The translations under genes were made by a program, and so were the position numbers. This document shows, in pieces, positions 34,046 through 43,017 of a stretch of 64,000 nucleotides of DNA (positions within the stretch are counted from its first letter, which is position 1; each line of letters starts with the position of its first letter). This DNA comes from Pseudomonas migulae NBRC 103157 (GTDB lineage Bacteria > Pseudomonadota > Gammaproteobacteria > Pseudomonadales > Pseudomonadaceae), in assembly GCF_002091715.1 (NCBI RefSeq), contig NZ_BDAG01000001.1, forward strand, positions 248,001 to 312,000. Reading direction: 5' to 3'. Below the pieces are notes generated by a model. That model was not told the origin of the DNA, made no database searches, and saw only the letters and a program-made list of their open reading frames with translations.

Positions 34046-34127
34046 ATCAAAAGATCGCAGCCTGCGGCAGCTCCTACAGGATTTTGTATTTCCATGTAGG
34101 AGCTGCCGCAGGCTGCGATCTTTTGAT
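34046..34127. repeat. perfect 33-bp inverted repeat (REP-like, terminator-like)
   Basis: Arms at 34046-34078 and 34095-34127 are exact reverse complements (ATCAAAAGATCGCAGCCTGC is the outer part), with a 16-bp loop. It lies between the convergent COG0523 GTPase and DUF3301 genes. The GCCTGCGGCAGCTCCTACA core is a common intergenic repeat family in P. fluorescens. The long hairpin should stop transcription from both sides. Confidence 0.85.
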
Positions 34128-34541
34128 TTATGGGCGCCACTTGGTGTGTTCTTGCCGCCACTGACTAAGCTCAATCACTTCTGCACGCGGTTTCACCACG
34201 TCGACCACCGAAGGCGTGTCGTCGAAGGGCATGGGGTAGGGGGCCAGTTCGATCTGCGCGCTGTGGGCACCGAATTGGGTGATGGTGCCGTTGTGGCGTG
34301 TTTCGCCGGTCACCGTGAACTCGAAGTTGTACACACGGGCCAGACGTCGCCGGCCATTGGCATCCTTGATGAAAGCAATTTTTTTCAGCGCCACGTTGCC
34401 ATCAAGCAACTCGATCCCGAGATTGCTGCAATGCTGCTTGACCCGCTCCAGCGCGCGCTCGCGCAAGCCATGGTTGTGCCACAGCCAAGCGCCGGCGGTG
34501 GCGAGCAACATCAGCACGAAGATATTTCCGAGGGTCAGCAT
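34128..34541 (-). CDS. DUF3301 small membrane-anchored protein
   Basis: The 137-residue protein begins with a single transmembrane helix (GNIFVLMLLATAGAWLW). A soluble part follows, matching DUF3301: HNHGLRERALERVKQHCSN, then GNVALKKIAFIKDANGRRRL and VYNFEFTVTGETRHNG. Function is unknown. The start at 34541 is the ATG after a TTG that is also open. It is divergent from pdxY. Confidence 0.8.
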   Translation of the reverse strand: MLTLGNIFVLMLLATAGAWLWHNHGLRERALERVKQHCSNLGIELLDGNVALKKIAFIKDANGRRRLARVYNFEFTVTGETRHNGTITQFGAHSAQIELAPYPMPFDDTPSVVDVVKPRAEVIELSQWRQEHTKWRP

Positions 34542-34659
34542 CAACAGGGTGCTCCAACAAGATAGTGCCAGCTTAACTGCGTCGCCGGTCTGTCGTACAG
34601 GCTGCGTTTAGTCGCATACTGCGCGGCTCGAATTTCAATCGTTTTACGGAACTCACCGC

Positions 34660-35532
34660 ATGAAACGTACGCCCCATCTGCTCGCCATTCAGTCCCACGT
34701 GGTGTTCGGCCACGCTGGCAACAGCGCCGCGGTTTTCCCGATGCAGCGGGTCGGGGTGAATGTCTGGCCGCTCAACACCGTACAGTTCTCCAACCACACT
34801 CAATACGGGCAGTGGGCGGGTGAGGTGCTGACGCCACACCAGATTCCTGAATTGGTCGAAGGCATTGCGGCGATTGGCGAGTTGGGCAATTGCGATGCCG
34901 TGTTGTCCGGTTACCTCGGCAGTGCGGCCCAAGGCCGGGCGATTCTGACGGGCGTGGCGCGGATCAAGTCGATGAATCCCAAGGCGCTGTATCTGTGCGA
35001 CCCGGTGATGGGCCATCCGGAGAAGGGCTGCAGTGTGCCGGCCGAAGTCAGCGATTTCCTGCTGGAAGAGGCAGCTGCCATGGCGGACTTCATGTGCCCG
35101 AACCAGCTGGAGCTGGACAGCTTCTCGGGACGCAAGCCGCAGTCGCTGTTCGATTGCCTGGCCATGGCGCGGGCGTTGCTGGCGCGCGGCCCGAAAGCGG
35201 TGCTGGTCAAGCATCTGGCCTATCCCGGCAAACCGGAGGATGCGTTTGAGATGTTGCTGGTGACGGGCGAAGGCAGCTGGCACTTGAGACGGCCAATGTT
35301 GGCGTTTCCACGTCAGCCAGTGGGTGTAGGCGACCTGACGTCCGGGCTGTTTCTGGCTCGCATCCTGTTGGGCGATAGCTTGGTGGCGGCGTTCGAGTTT
35401 GCGGCGTCGGCCGTGCATGAGGTGCTGCTTGAGACCCAGGCGTGCGCCAGCTATGAACTGGAGTTGGTGCGGGCACAGGACCGGATTGCGCATCCGCGGG
35501 TGCGGTTTGAAGCGACCGCGATCAGTCTCTGA
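34660..35532 (+). CDS. pdxY: pyridoxal kinase PdxY
   Basis: PdxY phosphorylates pyridoxal to pyridoxal 5'-phosphate in the vitamin B6 salvage pathway. The 290-residue ribokinase-fold protein has the family pattern: [20 protein letters not shown] at the start, [17 protein letters not shown], the catalytic-region [25 protein letters not shown], and the anion-hole [15 protein letters not shown] near residue 225. Its length is standard. It stands alone between DUF3301 (divergent) and a REP region. Confidence 0.93.
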   Translation: MKRTPHLLAIQSHVVFGHAGNSAAVFPMQRVGVNVWPLNTVQFSNHTQYGQWAGEVLTPHQIPELVEGIAAIGELGNCDAVLSGYLGSAAQGRAILTGVARIKSMNPKALYLCDPVMGHPEKGCSVPAEVSDFLLEEAAAMADFMCPNQLELDSFSGRKPQSLFDCLAMARALLARGPKAVLVKHLAYPGKPEDAFEMLLVTGEGSWHLRRPMLAFPRQPVGVGDLTSGLFLARILLGDSLVAAFEFAASAVHEVLLETQACASYELELVRAQDRIAHPRVRFEATAISL

Positions 35533-35550
35533 GTTCGGCGTTGAACCCAT

Positions 35551-35641
35551 TCGCGAGCAAGCCCGCTCCCACACTGATTCTTCAGTGAACACAAAATTTG
35601 TGTCCGACAAAGATCAAGTGTGGGAGCGGGCTTGCTCGCGA
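35551..35641. repeat. REP palindrome pair after pdxY
   Basis: The left unit TCGCGAGCAAGCCCGCTCCC (35551-35570) and its reverse complement ending at 35641 enclose a 51-bp spacer with the inner palindrome ACAAAATTTTGT-like core (ACAAAATTTGTGT). The right unit is copied again at about 35786-35806 by the tandem duplication. Confidence 0.85.
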
Positions 35642-35895
35642 AAGCTATCTGAAGAACACCATCAAACGCTCTGACCAGCTCAGGCGTCGCCCTTGATCTC
35701 CTGATAACGCTTTTCCAGTTCCTGACGAATCTCCCACACTGATTCTTCAGTGAACACAAAATTTGTGTCCGACAAAGATCAAGTGTGGGAGCGGGCTTGC
35801 TCGCGAAAGCTATCTGAAGAACACCATCAAACGCTCTGACCAGCTCAGGCGTCGCCCTTGATCTCCTGATAACGCTTTTCCAGTTCCTGACGAAT
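35566..35895. repeat. perfect 165-bp tandem duplication
   Basis: 35566-35730 and 35731-35895 are identical base for base. The unit runs from within the left REP element, through the right REP element, to 51 bp inside the 3' end of the thioesterase gene (35845-35895). The gene itself stays intact, and copy 1 leaves a duplicate of its last 17 codons, including the stop, downstream. No divergence between the copies implies a recent event or gene conversion. An assembly artefact should be excluded. Confidence 0.93.
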
Positions 35896-36327
35896 CTGAC
35901 GACGCTGCTGGGCCTGCATGAAACGGCGTTTGTCCTCGCTGTTCTGCGGTTGCAACGGCGGCACTGCGGCCGGTTTGCGATCGTCGTCCACTGCCACCAT
36001 GGTGAAGAAACAGCTGTTGGTGTGGCGCACCGAGCGCTCGCGGATGTTTTCGGTCACCACCTTGATGCCCACCTCCATGGAGGTGTTGCCGGTGTAATTG
36101 ACCGACGCCAGGAAGGTCACCAGTTCGCCGACATGAATCGGTTCGCGAAAAATCACCTGATCCACCGACAAGGTCACCACGTAGCGGCCGGCATAACGGC
36201 TGGCGCAGGCGTAGGCGACTTCGTCGAGGTACTTGAGCAACGTGCCGCCGTGAACATTGCCAGAGAAGTTGGCCATGTCGGGGGTCATCAATACCGTCAT
36301 CGACAGCTGGGCGTTTCCGGGTTCCAT
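35845..36327 (-). CDS. acyl-CoA thioesterase (hotdog fold)
   Basis: This 160-residue hotdog-fold enzyme hydrolyses acyl-CoA to fatty acid and CoA. The family segments are MTPDMANFSGNVHGGTLLKY (with the Asn/His-Gly-Gly element), LDEVAYACASRYAG and VDQVIFREPIHVGELV, as in YciA/BACH-type enzymes. The C-terminal 30 residues are a charged helix (EDKRRFMQAQQRRQIRQELE). I start it at MEPGNAQLSM (36327). Its last 51 bp lie in the 165-bp tandem duplication. Confidence 0.9.
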   Translation of the reverse strand: MEPGNAQLSMTVLMTPDMANFSGNVHGGTLLKYLDEVAYACASRYAGRYVVTLSVDQVIFREPIHVGELVTFLASVNYTGNTSMEVGIKVVTENIRERSVRHTNSCFFTMVAVDDDRKPAAVPPLQPQNSEDKRRFMQAQQRRQIRQELEKRYQEIKGDA

Positions 36328-36612
36328 AGCGTTCTCACGGTTCAAGGCAAATTTCGGAGGAGTGCACCTCTGCGGGTGCCTGTTCGGTTTTTTCAAACCA
36401 CAGTTATCGGGACGCCGGGCGGGTGGTCGCCGTCACGCGGAATCGATCTGTTTCCATATATTGCACCGCCTTTCTGCCGGAAGTCGCGGTGTTACCCTTC
36501 AAAAGCCCCCCCCAAGGGCAATTCCTACGCGGAAAGCGGATTTTTTACTTTGTTCGATCAGAACTTTCCCGCGTCTGGCGATTGAGCAATGTCATCCAAG
36601 GAGCCACACACC

Positions 36613-38376
36613 ATGCATGCCATCAGTTTTATTCAGGATCTGGCAGTGATCATGTTGGTCGCGGGTGTGGTGACCGTGCTGTTTCATCGCTTCAAACAAC
36701 CGGTGGTCCTGGGCTATATCGTGGCCGGCTTCATCATCGGCCCGCACACGCCGCCGTTCGGCCTGATTCACGACGAAGAAACCATCAAGACCCTCGCTGA
36801 ACTCGGGGTGATTTTCCTGATGTTCTGCCTTGGCCTGGAGTTCAGCCTGCGCAAGCTGTTCAAGGTCGGCGCCACGGCGTTTATCGCGGCGTTCCTGGAA
36901 ATCGTGCTGATGATCTGGATCGGCTATGAAATCGGTCGCTGGTTCGATTGGAACACCATGGACTCGCTGTTCCTCGGCGCGATCCTGGCGATCTCCTCGA
37001 CCACCATCATCGTCAAGGCACTCAATGACCTGAAGATGAAGAACGAGCGCTTTGCGCAGCTGATCTTCGGTGTGCTGATCGTCGAGGACATTCTCGGCAT
37101 CGGCATCATTGCCTTGCTATCGAGCATCGCGGTCAGCGGCACGGTCAGTTCCGGTGAAGTGTTCTCCACGGTCGGCAAGCTGTCGTTGTTCATGATCGTT
37201 GCGCTGGTGATCGGGATTCTGCTGGTGCCGCGACTGCTGGCTTATGTGGCCAGGTTCGAAAGCAACGAGATGCTGTTGATCACCGTGCTGGGCCTGTGTT
37301 TCGGCTTCTGCCTGCTGGTGGTGAAGCTCGAATACAGCATGGTGCTTGGCGCGTTCCTGATCGGCGCGATCATGGCCGAGTCCCGCCAACTTCTTAAGAT
37401 TGAACGCTTGATCGAGCCAGTTCGCGACCTGTTCAGTGCAATCTTCTTCGTCGCCATCGGGCTGATGCTCGATCCGATGATTTTGCTGCAATACGCGTGG
37501 CCGATTGCGGTGATCACGGTGGCTGTGGTGCTAGGAAAGATGTTGTCCTGCGGTCTAGGCGCCTTTATCGCCGGCAATGACGGACGCACCTCACTGCGCG
37601 TGGGGATGGGACTTTCACAGATTGGCGAATTTTCTTTCATCATTGCGGCGCTGGGTATGACCCTGCAGGTCACCAGTAACTTCCTCTATCCGGTCGCCGT
37701 GGCGGTGTCGGTGATTACCACGCTGCTGACGCCTTATCTGATCCGCGCCGCTGACCCGCTGTCGATCAAACTGGCCAGCGTGATGCCGCAGCGGCTGGGC
37801 CGCGTGCTGGGGATGTACGGCGAATGGCTGCGCAGCATTCAGCCTCAGGGCGAAGGCGCGCTGCTGGCGTCGATGATTCGGCGAATTCTGTTACAAGTGG
37901 GCGTCAACCTGGCACTGGTGATTGCGATCTTCTTCTCGGGTGCTTATTTCGCCGAGCGAATGTCTGCTTACCTGCAAGACTGGATCAGCGATCCGAGTTG
38001 GCAGAAAGCGTTGGTCTGGGGCGGGGCGTTGCTGTTGTCGCTACCGTTCCTGATCGCGGCCTATCGCAAGCTCAAGGCGCTGTCGATGCTATTGGCGGAG
38101 ATGGGCGTGAAACCGGAGATGGCCGGCCGCCACACGCAGCGAGTGCGGCGGGTGATCGCCGAAGTGATCCCGATCCTCTCGCTGCTGGTGATCTTCCTGC
38201 TGTTGGCGGCCTTGTCGGCCAGTATTCTGCCGACCAACAAATTGCTGGTGCTGATTGTCGTGGTCGCGGCCGCCGTGGCGGCGTTGCTCTGGCGCTGGTT
38301 TATCCGCGTGCACACGCGGATGCAGGTGGCCTTGCTGGAAACCCTGGACAACCACAAGGAATCGTCCGGGCATTGA
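36613..38376 (+). CDS. CPA2 family monovalent cation:proton antiporter (KefB-like)
   Basis: The 587-residue membrane protein has twelve or more helices in its first 390 residues, with the CPA2 features GYIVAGFIIGPHTPP, LAELGVIFLMFCLGLEFSLR, SSTTIIVKAL and GVLIVEDILGIGIIAL (the ion-site aspartate). Unlike KefB/KefC it lacks a Rossmann-type TrkA-N domain; a second hydrophobic region (about 430-570) takes its place. It should exchange K+ or Na+ for protons. The ATG at 36613 follows AAGGAG. It is convergent with the SUKH gene. Confidence 0.87.
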   Translation: MHAISFIQDLAVIMLVAGVVTVLFHRFKQPVVLGYIVAGFIIGPHTPPFGLIHDEETIKTLAELGVIFLMFCLGLEFSLRKLFKVGATAFIAAFLEIVLMIWIGYEIGRWFDWNTMDSLFLGAILAISSTTIIVKALNDLKMKNERFAQLIFGVLIVEDILGIGIIALLSSIAVSGTVSSGEVFSTVGKLSLFMIVALVIGILLVPRLLAYVARFESNEMLLITVLGLCFGFCLLVVKLEYSMVLGAFLIGAIMAESRQLLKIERLIEPVRDLFSAIFFVAIGLMLDPMILLQYAWPIAVITVAVVLGKMLSCGLGAFIAGNDGRTSLRVGMGLSQIGEFSFIIAALGMTLQVTSNFLYPVAVAVSVITTLLTPYLIRAADPLSIKLASVMPQRLGRVLGMYGEWLRSIQPQGEGALLASMIRRILLQVGVNLALVIAIFFSGAYFAERMSAYLQDWISDPSWQKALVWGGALLLSLPFLIAAYRKLKALSMLLAEMGVKPEMAGRHTQRVRRVIAEVIPILSLLVIFLLLAALSASILPTNKLLVLIVVVAAAVAALLWRWFIRVHTRMQVALLETLDNHKESSGH

Positions 38377-38397
38377 CCACGCGGCGCGTCAGACGGA

Positions 38398-38805
38398 TCA
38401 GCTCTCCAGCCAGACGTCCCGCGCCCAGTGCCACACCGATTCCCAGGTTTCTTCGGCAAGCAGTTCTTCTTCGGCCAGCCACAGCACCACAGTGCCGTCT
38501 TCTTCGACCAGGTAGTAATTGTCGCCGTCCTGGCAGATTGGAATCATGCTGCGGTCGACGCCAGCATCCCATGCGTTGGCGGCAACGTCCGGCAGGTAGG
38601 TGTGGGACTGCGGGTCGGTGACAGTCACCGGCTCCAGGCTGCCGTAGACGACGTCGCTGACGGTCAGCAAAAACTCTCTGAAGACAAAGGGAATGTCGAT
38701 GAACAGTTGTTCCTCGATTTCCACGATCTGGTCTTCGTCAGGCAATTCCAAGGGGACCGGTACCGGTTCGTTGGCTTCACGCAGTTGTTCGATGATTTCT
38801 TCCAC
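38398..38805 (-). CDS. SMI1/KNR4 (SUKH) family protein
   Basis: The 135-residue acidic protein has the SUKH pattern: IEEQLFIDIPFVFREFLLTVSD (the IPxxYxxFL element), YGSLEPVTVTDP, MIPICQDGDNYYLVEEDGTV (the typical F/IPI-DG-DYY core) and WLAEEELLAEETW. Many SUKH proteins are immunity factors against contact-dependent or polymorphic toxins, but this one has no toxin gene next to it. It may therefore be a housekeeping member or an orphan immunity gene. Confidence 0.83.
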   Translation of the reverse strand: MEEIIEQLREANEPVPVPLELPDEDQIVEIEEQLFIDIPFVFREFLLTVSDVVYGSLEPVTVTDPQSHTYLPDVAANAWDAGVDRSMIPICQDGDNYYLVEEDGTVVLWLAEEELLAEETWESVWHWARDVWLES

Positions 38806-38887
38806 GTCCGGGATCCTCTTGCTTGATGGCGCGGTTTAGTTGGGGCGGTTTATACAGTAGCTCGCTATAGATGCAACCGCGAAATAG

Positions 38888-38913
38888 AAAACCCCGGCAG
38901 AGGCCGGGGTTTT
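38888..38913. terminator. bidirectional intrinsic terminator
   Basis: AAAACCCCGGC-AGAG-GCCGGGGTTTT is a strong GC hairpin flanked by A and T runs. It stands 27 bp beyond the stop of the Tim44-like gene in its reading direction and would end that transcript. Confidence 0.88.
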
Positions 38914-38940
38914 GTTGCGACACATTTAACGCGGGTCGGT

Positions 38941-39813
38941 TCAGCCGTTCTGGCGGATACCGGCAACCAGCCAAGGCTGGTTTTCGCCCTGTGGACGTTC
39001 CATGTTCCAGCTTTCGCTGAACACTTCGCCCTGGTCGAAACGCGAGGTTTTCGACACACCGCTGAAGGTCAGGGTGGCAATGGTCTTGTCGGCACGATCA
39101 TCGACGCCGTCCAGTTGAACATTGAGGTTATCAATGTAGGTGGACTGGAAACCTTCACCCAGATCGGCACGTTCGCGCTTGAGGAACTCGAGCAGTTGCG
39201 GGGTCACGAACTCGGCGATCTTGTCCATTTCGTTGGCGTCCCAGTGCTGCTGCAGGGACTGGAAGTGGTTGCGGGCCGCTTCAATGAAGTTCTTTTCATT
39301 GAACCAGGCTGGCGCATTGATGACCGGACGAGCGGCAACCGGAGCGGCCGAACCACCGAAGATCGAACCCATGCCGGCTGGCTTCTGCTCGAACACTTCA
39401 CGCTGCATCGGTGCGCCAGCCGGAGCCAGGTGCTCCTGCTGCTTGCGACGACGAGCGGCGATGAAACGGAAGACCAGGAAGGCGATGACCGCCATGATCA
39501 GGATGTCGAAGATCTGCATGCCCTGGAAGCCGCCGCCCATGAACATGGAGGCCAGCAGGCCACCGGCAGCGATGCCGGCCAGAGGGCCGAGCCAGCGCGA
39601 AGCTCCGCCGGCCTTGGCGGCAGCGCCCGCGGCACCCGCCGCGCCCGCAGTGGCAGCAGCGCCACCTGCAGCAGAAGAAGGAGCCATTTGGCTGGTCTGG
39701 TGAGTCGGCGCAGCGCCGGAGCTCTTGCCGCCACCAAAGCGCTTGGCGTTGGCGTCGAGGCTCATCGTCAGGCCGATGCACAACGCCATGGCGATGCTAA
39801 GAAAACGTTTCAT
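38941..39813 (-). CDS. Tim44-domain membrane protein
   Basis: This 290-residue protein has a signal peptide or N-terminal helix (MKRFLSIAMALCIGLTM), an alanine/glycine-rich low-complexity stretch (about 35-75), one or two membrane helices (GPLAGIAAGGLLASMFM; FDILIMAVIAFLVFRFI) and a C-terminal Tim44-like domain (about 170-290, FIEAARNHFQSLQQHWDANE; TPQLLEFLKRERADLG; SESWNMER). Bacterial Tim44-like proteins are widespread in proteobacteria but have no settled role. Followed by a strong terminator. Confidence 0.87.
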   Translation of the reverse strand: MKRFLSIAMALCIGLTMSLDANAKRFGGGKSSGAAPTHQTSQMAPSSAAGGAAATAGAAGAAGAAAKAGGASRWLGPLAGIAAGGLLASMFMGGGFQGMQIFDILIMAVIAFLVFRFIAARRRKQQEHLAPAGAPMQREVFEQKPAGMGSIFGGSAAPVAARPVINAPAWFNEKNFIEAARNHFQSLQQHWDANEMDKIAEFVTPQLLEFLKRERADLGEGFQSTYIDNLNVQLDGVDDRADKTIATLTFSGVSKTSRFDQGEVFSESWNMERPQGENQPWLVAGIRQNG

Positions 39814-39992
39814 AAAGGGAATTCCCATTTGTGGATGGCACGCGCGCCATGTTGCACAGCTGAAGTGTTACTGGCTAGCGGCAGAGTGTTTCGGGCTTTT
39901 GCCTGACAGGTTGCGTTCAGCTTCAGTCAGCGCAATAAGGCCTGTTAACTTTGGTCTGTAGGATGAATGGATAAGTTCTGTAGGAAAGGTGT

Positions 39993-40433
39993 CTAGCGTC
40001 GCAGCGCCAGCATCACGACACCGGCCGTGATCAGGCCGATCCCGCCCCATTGGCGCAGATCAAGTTTTTCACCCAGCAAGATCACGCCGAGCACCGCCAC
40101 CAGCACAACGCTGAGTTTGTCCACCGGAGCGACCAGCGAGGCCGGCCCCAGTTTCAGTGCGCGGAAATAACAAATCCACGAAGCGCCTGTGGCCAGTCCC
40201 GACAACAGCAGGAACAGATAGCTCCTGGCCGAGATCGATCCTAATGACTGATATTGGCCCGTGGCGTACAAAATCAAGGCCAGGCTGACCAGCACCACTA
40301 CTGTACGCAGCAGGGTAGCGAAATCGGAATTGACGTTTTCGATGCCGATCTTGGCGAAGATAGCGGTCATTGCCGCGAAAGCGGCTGACATCAGGGCCCA
40401 GAATGTCCAGGAAGAAAAGAAGCCTGAGCCCAT
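39993..40433 (-). CDS. EamA family small transporter
   Basis: The 146-residue protein has five predicted helices and a single EamA repeat (MSAAFAAMTAIFAKIGIENV; SGLATGASWICYFRALKLGP; LVAPVDKLSVVLVAVLGVIL; GGIGLITAGVVMLAL). Full DMT transporters have two such repeats, so this half-length form would function as a dimer. Substrate unknown. It starts at the ATG at 40433 (MGSGFF) and is followed by an empty 175-bp gap up to the Tim44-like gene. Confidence 0.83.
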   Translation of the reverse strand: MGSGFFSSWTFWALMSAAFAAMTAIFAKIGIENVNSDFATLLRTVVVLVSLALILYATGQYQSLGSISARSYLFLLLSGLATGASWICYFRALKLGPASLVAPVDKLSVVLVAVLGVILLGEKLDLRQWGGIGLITAGVVMLALRR

Positions 40434-40468
40434 AGGTCGTTTCCTTGCAGATCAGCCAACCCTAACCT

Positions 40469-40558
40469 TGTGGGAGCGGGCTTGCTCGCGAAAGCGATGG
40501 GTCAGTTAACGTTGATGTCGACTGGCACATCGCTTTCGCGAGCAAGCCCGCTCCCACA
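40469..40558. repeat. REP palindrome pair upstream of the EamA gene
   Basis: TGTGGGAGCGGGCTTGCTCG at 40469 and its reverse complement ending at 40558 enclose a spacer of about 26 bp; the arms extend through CGAAAGCGATG/CATCGCTTTCG. It lies between the uvrD stop and the EamA start, both on the minus strand. Confidence 0.85.
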
Positions 40559-40575
40559 TTGGACCTCTGTGGTCC

Positions 40576-42759
40576 TTAGATCGCTTCCAGTTTCGCGTAA
40601 CCCAGCATCAGCCATTTGCTGCCTTCGCTGAAGTTCACCTGCACCCGCGCCTGAGCCCCGGCGCCTTCGAAGTTCAGGATCACGCCATCGCCGAACACCG
40701 AGTGCCGAACGGCTTGGCCGAGGCTGAAACCGGTGTCGGGGATCTCGCTGCCACCAAACAGGCTGCTGGAGCTCTGCTGCTGACCGCCGCCAAACGGACG
40801 ACTGACGCTGTTGGACAGCCGCACTTCCTGGATCAGGCCTTTCGGCACTTCACGTACGAAACGCGACACTTTGTTGTAGGTCTCGCTGCCATACAGGCGT
40901 CGGGTTTCAGCATAGGTCATCACCAGATTCTGCATGGCGCGGGTGATACCGACATAGGCCAAACGCCGTTCCTCTTCAAGACGTCCCGGCTCTTCCAGGC
41001 TCATTTTGTGCGGGAACAGCCCTTCTTCCATGCCCACCAGGAACACGTAAGGGAATTCCAGGCCCTTGGCGCTGTGCAAGGTCATCAACTGAATGCTGTC
41101 TTCGTGCTCATCGGCCTGAGTATCGCCAGCCTCCAGCGACGCGTGGCCGAGGAATGCCGCGAGTGGCGTCAGGTCTTCATCCTCTTCCGAGTTTTCGAAG
41201 TTGCGTGCGGCGCTGACCAGCTCCTCAAGGTTTTCTACCCGTGCCTGGCCTTTCTCGCCTTTTTCCGCTTCGTGATAGGCAATCAGCCCGGACTGCTCGA
41301 TGACGGTCTGGGTCATCAGGTGCAGTGGCATTTCCATGCACTTGGCGGCGAGGTTCTCGATCAGCTCGATAAACGCCCCAAGCGCGCCAGCGGCACGGCC
41401 GGTCAGCCCTTTATTGGCGACCAGCAGGCGCATCGCTTCCCACATCGACACATCGCTGTGGCGCGCATGGTCGCGAATCGCTTCAACGGTTTTCTCGCCG
41501 ATGCCGCGGGCCGGAACGTTGATCACCCGCTCCAGCGCTGCATCGTTGCCGCGGCCTTCCAGCAAACGCAGGTAAGCCATGGCGTTCTTGATTTCTGCCC
41601 GTTCGAAGAAGCGCTGACCGCCATAGATGCGGTACGGAATGCGCTCGCGCAGCAACGCTTCTTCCAAAACGCGCGATTGGGCGTTCGAACGGTACAAAAT
41701 CGCGATATCGCTGCGAGCCAAGCCGGTTTTCAGCGCGCTTTCGATGGTTTCCACCACATAACGTGCTTCGTCGTGTTCGTTGAACGCGGCGTACAGGTTG
41801 ATCGCTTCCCCTTCGCCGCCATCGGTCCACAGCTCTTTGCCCATGCGCCCGGTGTTGTTGGCAATCAGGGCGTTGGCGGCCTTGAGGATACCGGCAGTGG
41901 AGCGGTAGTTCTGCTCCAGGCGGATGGTCTCGGCGTCCGGGAAATCGTCGGAGTACTGATAGATGTTCTCGATTTTCGCGCCGCGCCAGCCGTAGATCGA
42001 CTGATCGTCGTCGCCGACCACCATCAGGCTGTCGCCGCCCTTGGCCAGCAGTCGCAGCCAGGCGTACTGCACGGCGTTGGTGTCCTGGAACTCGTCCACC
42101 AGAATGTGACGGAAGCGCTTCTGATAGTGCGCCAGCAAACCCGGGTGATCGCGCCACAGGTCGAGGGCTCGCAGCAGCAGTTCGGAGAAGTCGATGACGC
42201 TGGCGCGCAGGCACGCGGCCTCATAGGCTTCATAAATGCTGCGCATCGTGGCCAGGAACAGATCGCCGCTGGCTTGAATATGTTGCGGGCGCAGACCTTC
42301 GTCTTTCTGCCCGTTGATGAACCACTGGGCCTGACGGGCCGGCCAGCGTTGCTCGTCCAGGCCCAGTTCGCGGATCACTCGCTTGACCAGTCGTTGCTGG
42401 TCGTCGCTGTCGAGAATCTGGAAGGTCTGGCTCAGGCCGGCTTCCTGCCAGTGCGCCCGCAGCAAGCGGTGCGCCAGGCCGTGGAAGGTGCCAACCCACA
42501 TGCCGGCCGGGTTGATGCCCATCAGCTGCTCGATGCGATGACGCATCTCGGCAGCGGCCTTGTTGGTGAAGGTCACCGACAGGATGGAGTGGGGCGAGGC
42601 GTTTTCGACCTGGATCAACCAGGCGATACGGTGCACCAGCACTCGGGTTTTACCGGAACCAGCACCGGCCAGGACCAACTGACGACCCACGGAGGCAGCT
42701 ACGGCCTGGCGTTGGGCATCGTTGAGGGAGTTCAGCAGAAGGGAGAGATCATCGCGCAT
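40576..42759 (-). CDS. uvrD: DNA helicase II UvrD
   Basis: UvrD is a 3'-5' superfamily 1 helicase for nucleotide-excision and mismatch repair. The 727-residue protein has the Q motif (LNDAQRQAVAAS), Walker A LAGAGSGKT (30-38), motif Ia FTNKAAAEM, motif II DEFQDTN, motif III GDDDQSIYGWRGA, motif IV RLEQNYRST, motif V LMTLHSAKGLEFPYVFL and motif VI EEERRLAYVGITRA. The C-terminal tail (FGDGVILNFEGAGAQARVQV) is the usual UvrD/PcrA RNAP-interacting domain. Its neighbour on the other strand is a GGDEF/EAL gene, the same order as PA5443-PA5442 in P. aeruginosa. Confidence 0.97.
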   Translation of the reverse strand: MRDDLSLLLNSLNDAQRQAVAASVGRQLVLAGAGSGKTRVLVHRIAWLIQVENASPHSILSVTFTNKAAAEMRHRIEQLMGINPAGMWVGTFHGLAHRLLRAHWQEAGLSQTFQILDSDDQQRLVKRVIRELGLDEQRWPARQAQWFINGQKDEGLRPQHIQASGDLFLATMRSIYEAYEAACLRASVIDFSELLLRALDLWRDHPGLLAHYQKRFRHILVDEFQDTNAVQYAWLRLLAKGGDSLMVVGDDDQSIYGWRGAKIENIYQYSDDFPDAETIRLEQNYRSTAGILKAANALIANNTGRMGKELWTDGGEGEAINLYAAFNEHDEARYVVETIESALKTGLARSDIAILYRSNAQSRVLEEALLRERIPYRIYGGQRFFERAEIKNAMAYLRLLEGRGNDAALERVINVPARGIGEKTVEAIRDHARHSDVSMWEAMRLLVANKGLTGRAAGALGAFIELIENLAAKCMEMPLHLMTQTVIEQSGLIAYHEAEKGEKGQARVENLEELVSAARNFENSEEDEDLTPLAAFLGHASLEAGDTQADEHEDSIQLMTLHSAKGLEFPYVFLVGMEEGLFPHKMSLEEPGRLEEERRLAYVGITRAMQNLVMTYAETRRLYGSETYNKVSRFVREVPKGLIQEVRLSNSVSRPFGGGQQQSSSSLFGGSEIPDTGFSLGQAVRHSVFGDGVILNFEGAGAQARVQVNFSEGSKWLMLGYAKLEAI

Positions 42760-43017
42760 CGGGGCATTCTAGGGGGCCGCGTCACACCGGGCAAACCCCG
42801 CTTTGCTTTAGCCGATGAAAGATACGCGCAGGACGACCGGTCGGTCACTGGCTGCAAGCATTGGCGGGGCTCGCTTCCAGCGTTTTCGGGGGGCAAAGGG
42901 CCTCCGTGCTTTTGTTGAATTTATGATCTGGAGCAGTTTGGTAAGGGCATTGGCTTGTGTATGCTCCGTTCACGTTTCGGGCTCATGCTCATCATTATAA
43001 GAACAAGAACATTGCCT

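Noticed and set aside
34693..34704. CCCACGTGG near the pdxY start as a third parS
   Set aside because: Only the inner eight bases match; the GTT/AAC arms are absent.
40702..42918. 738-codon open frame antisense to uvrD
   Set aside because: It has no family signature and mirrors the high third-position GC of uvrD; the sense strand encodes all helicase motifs.
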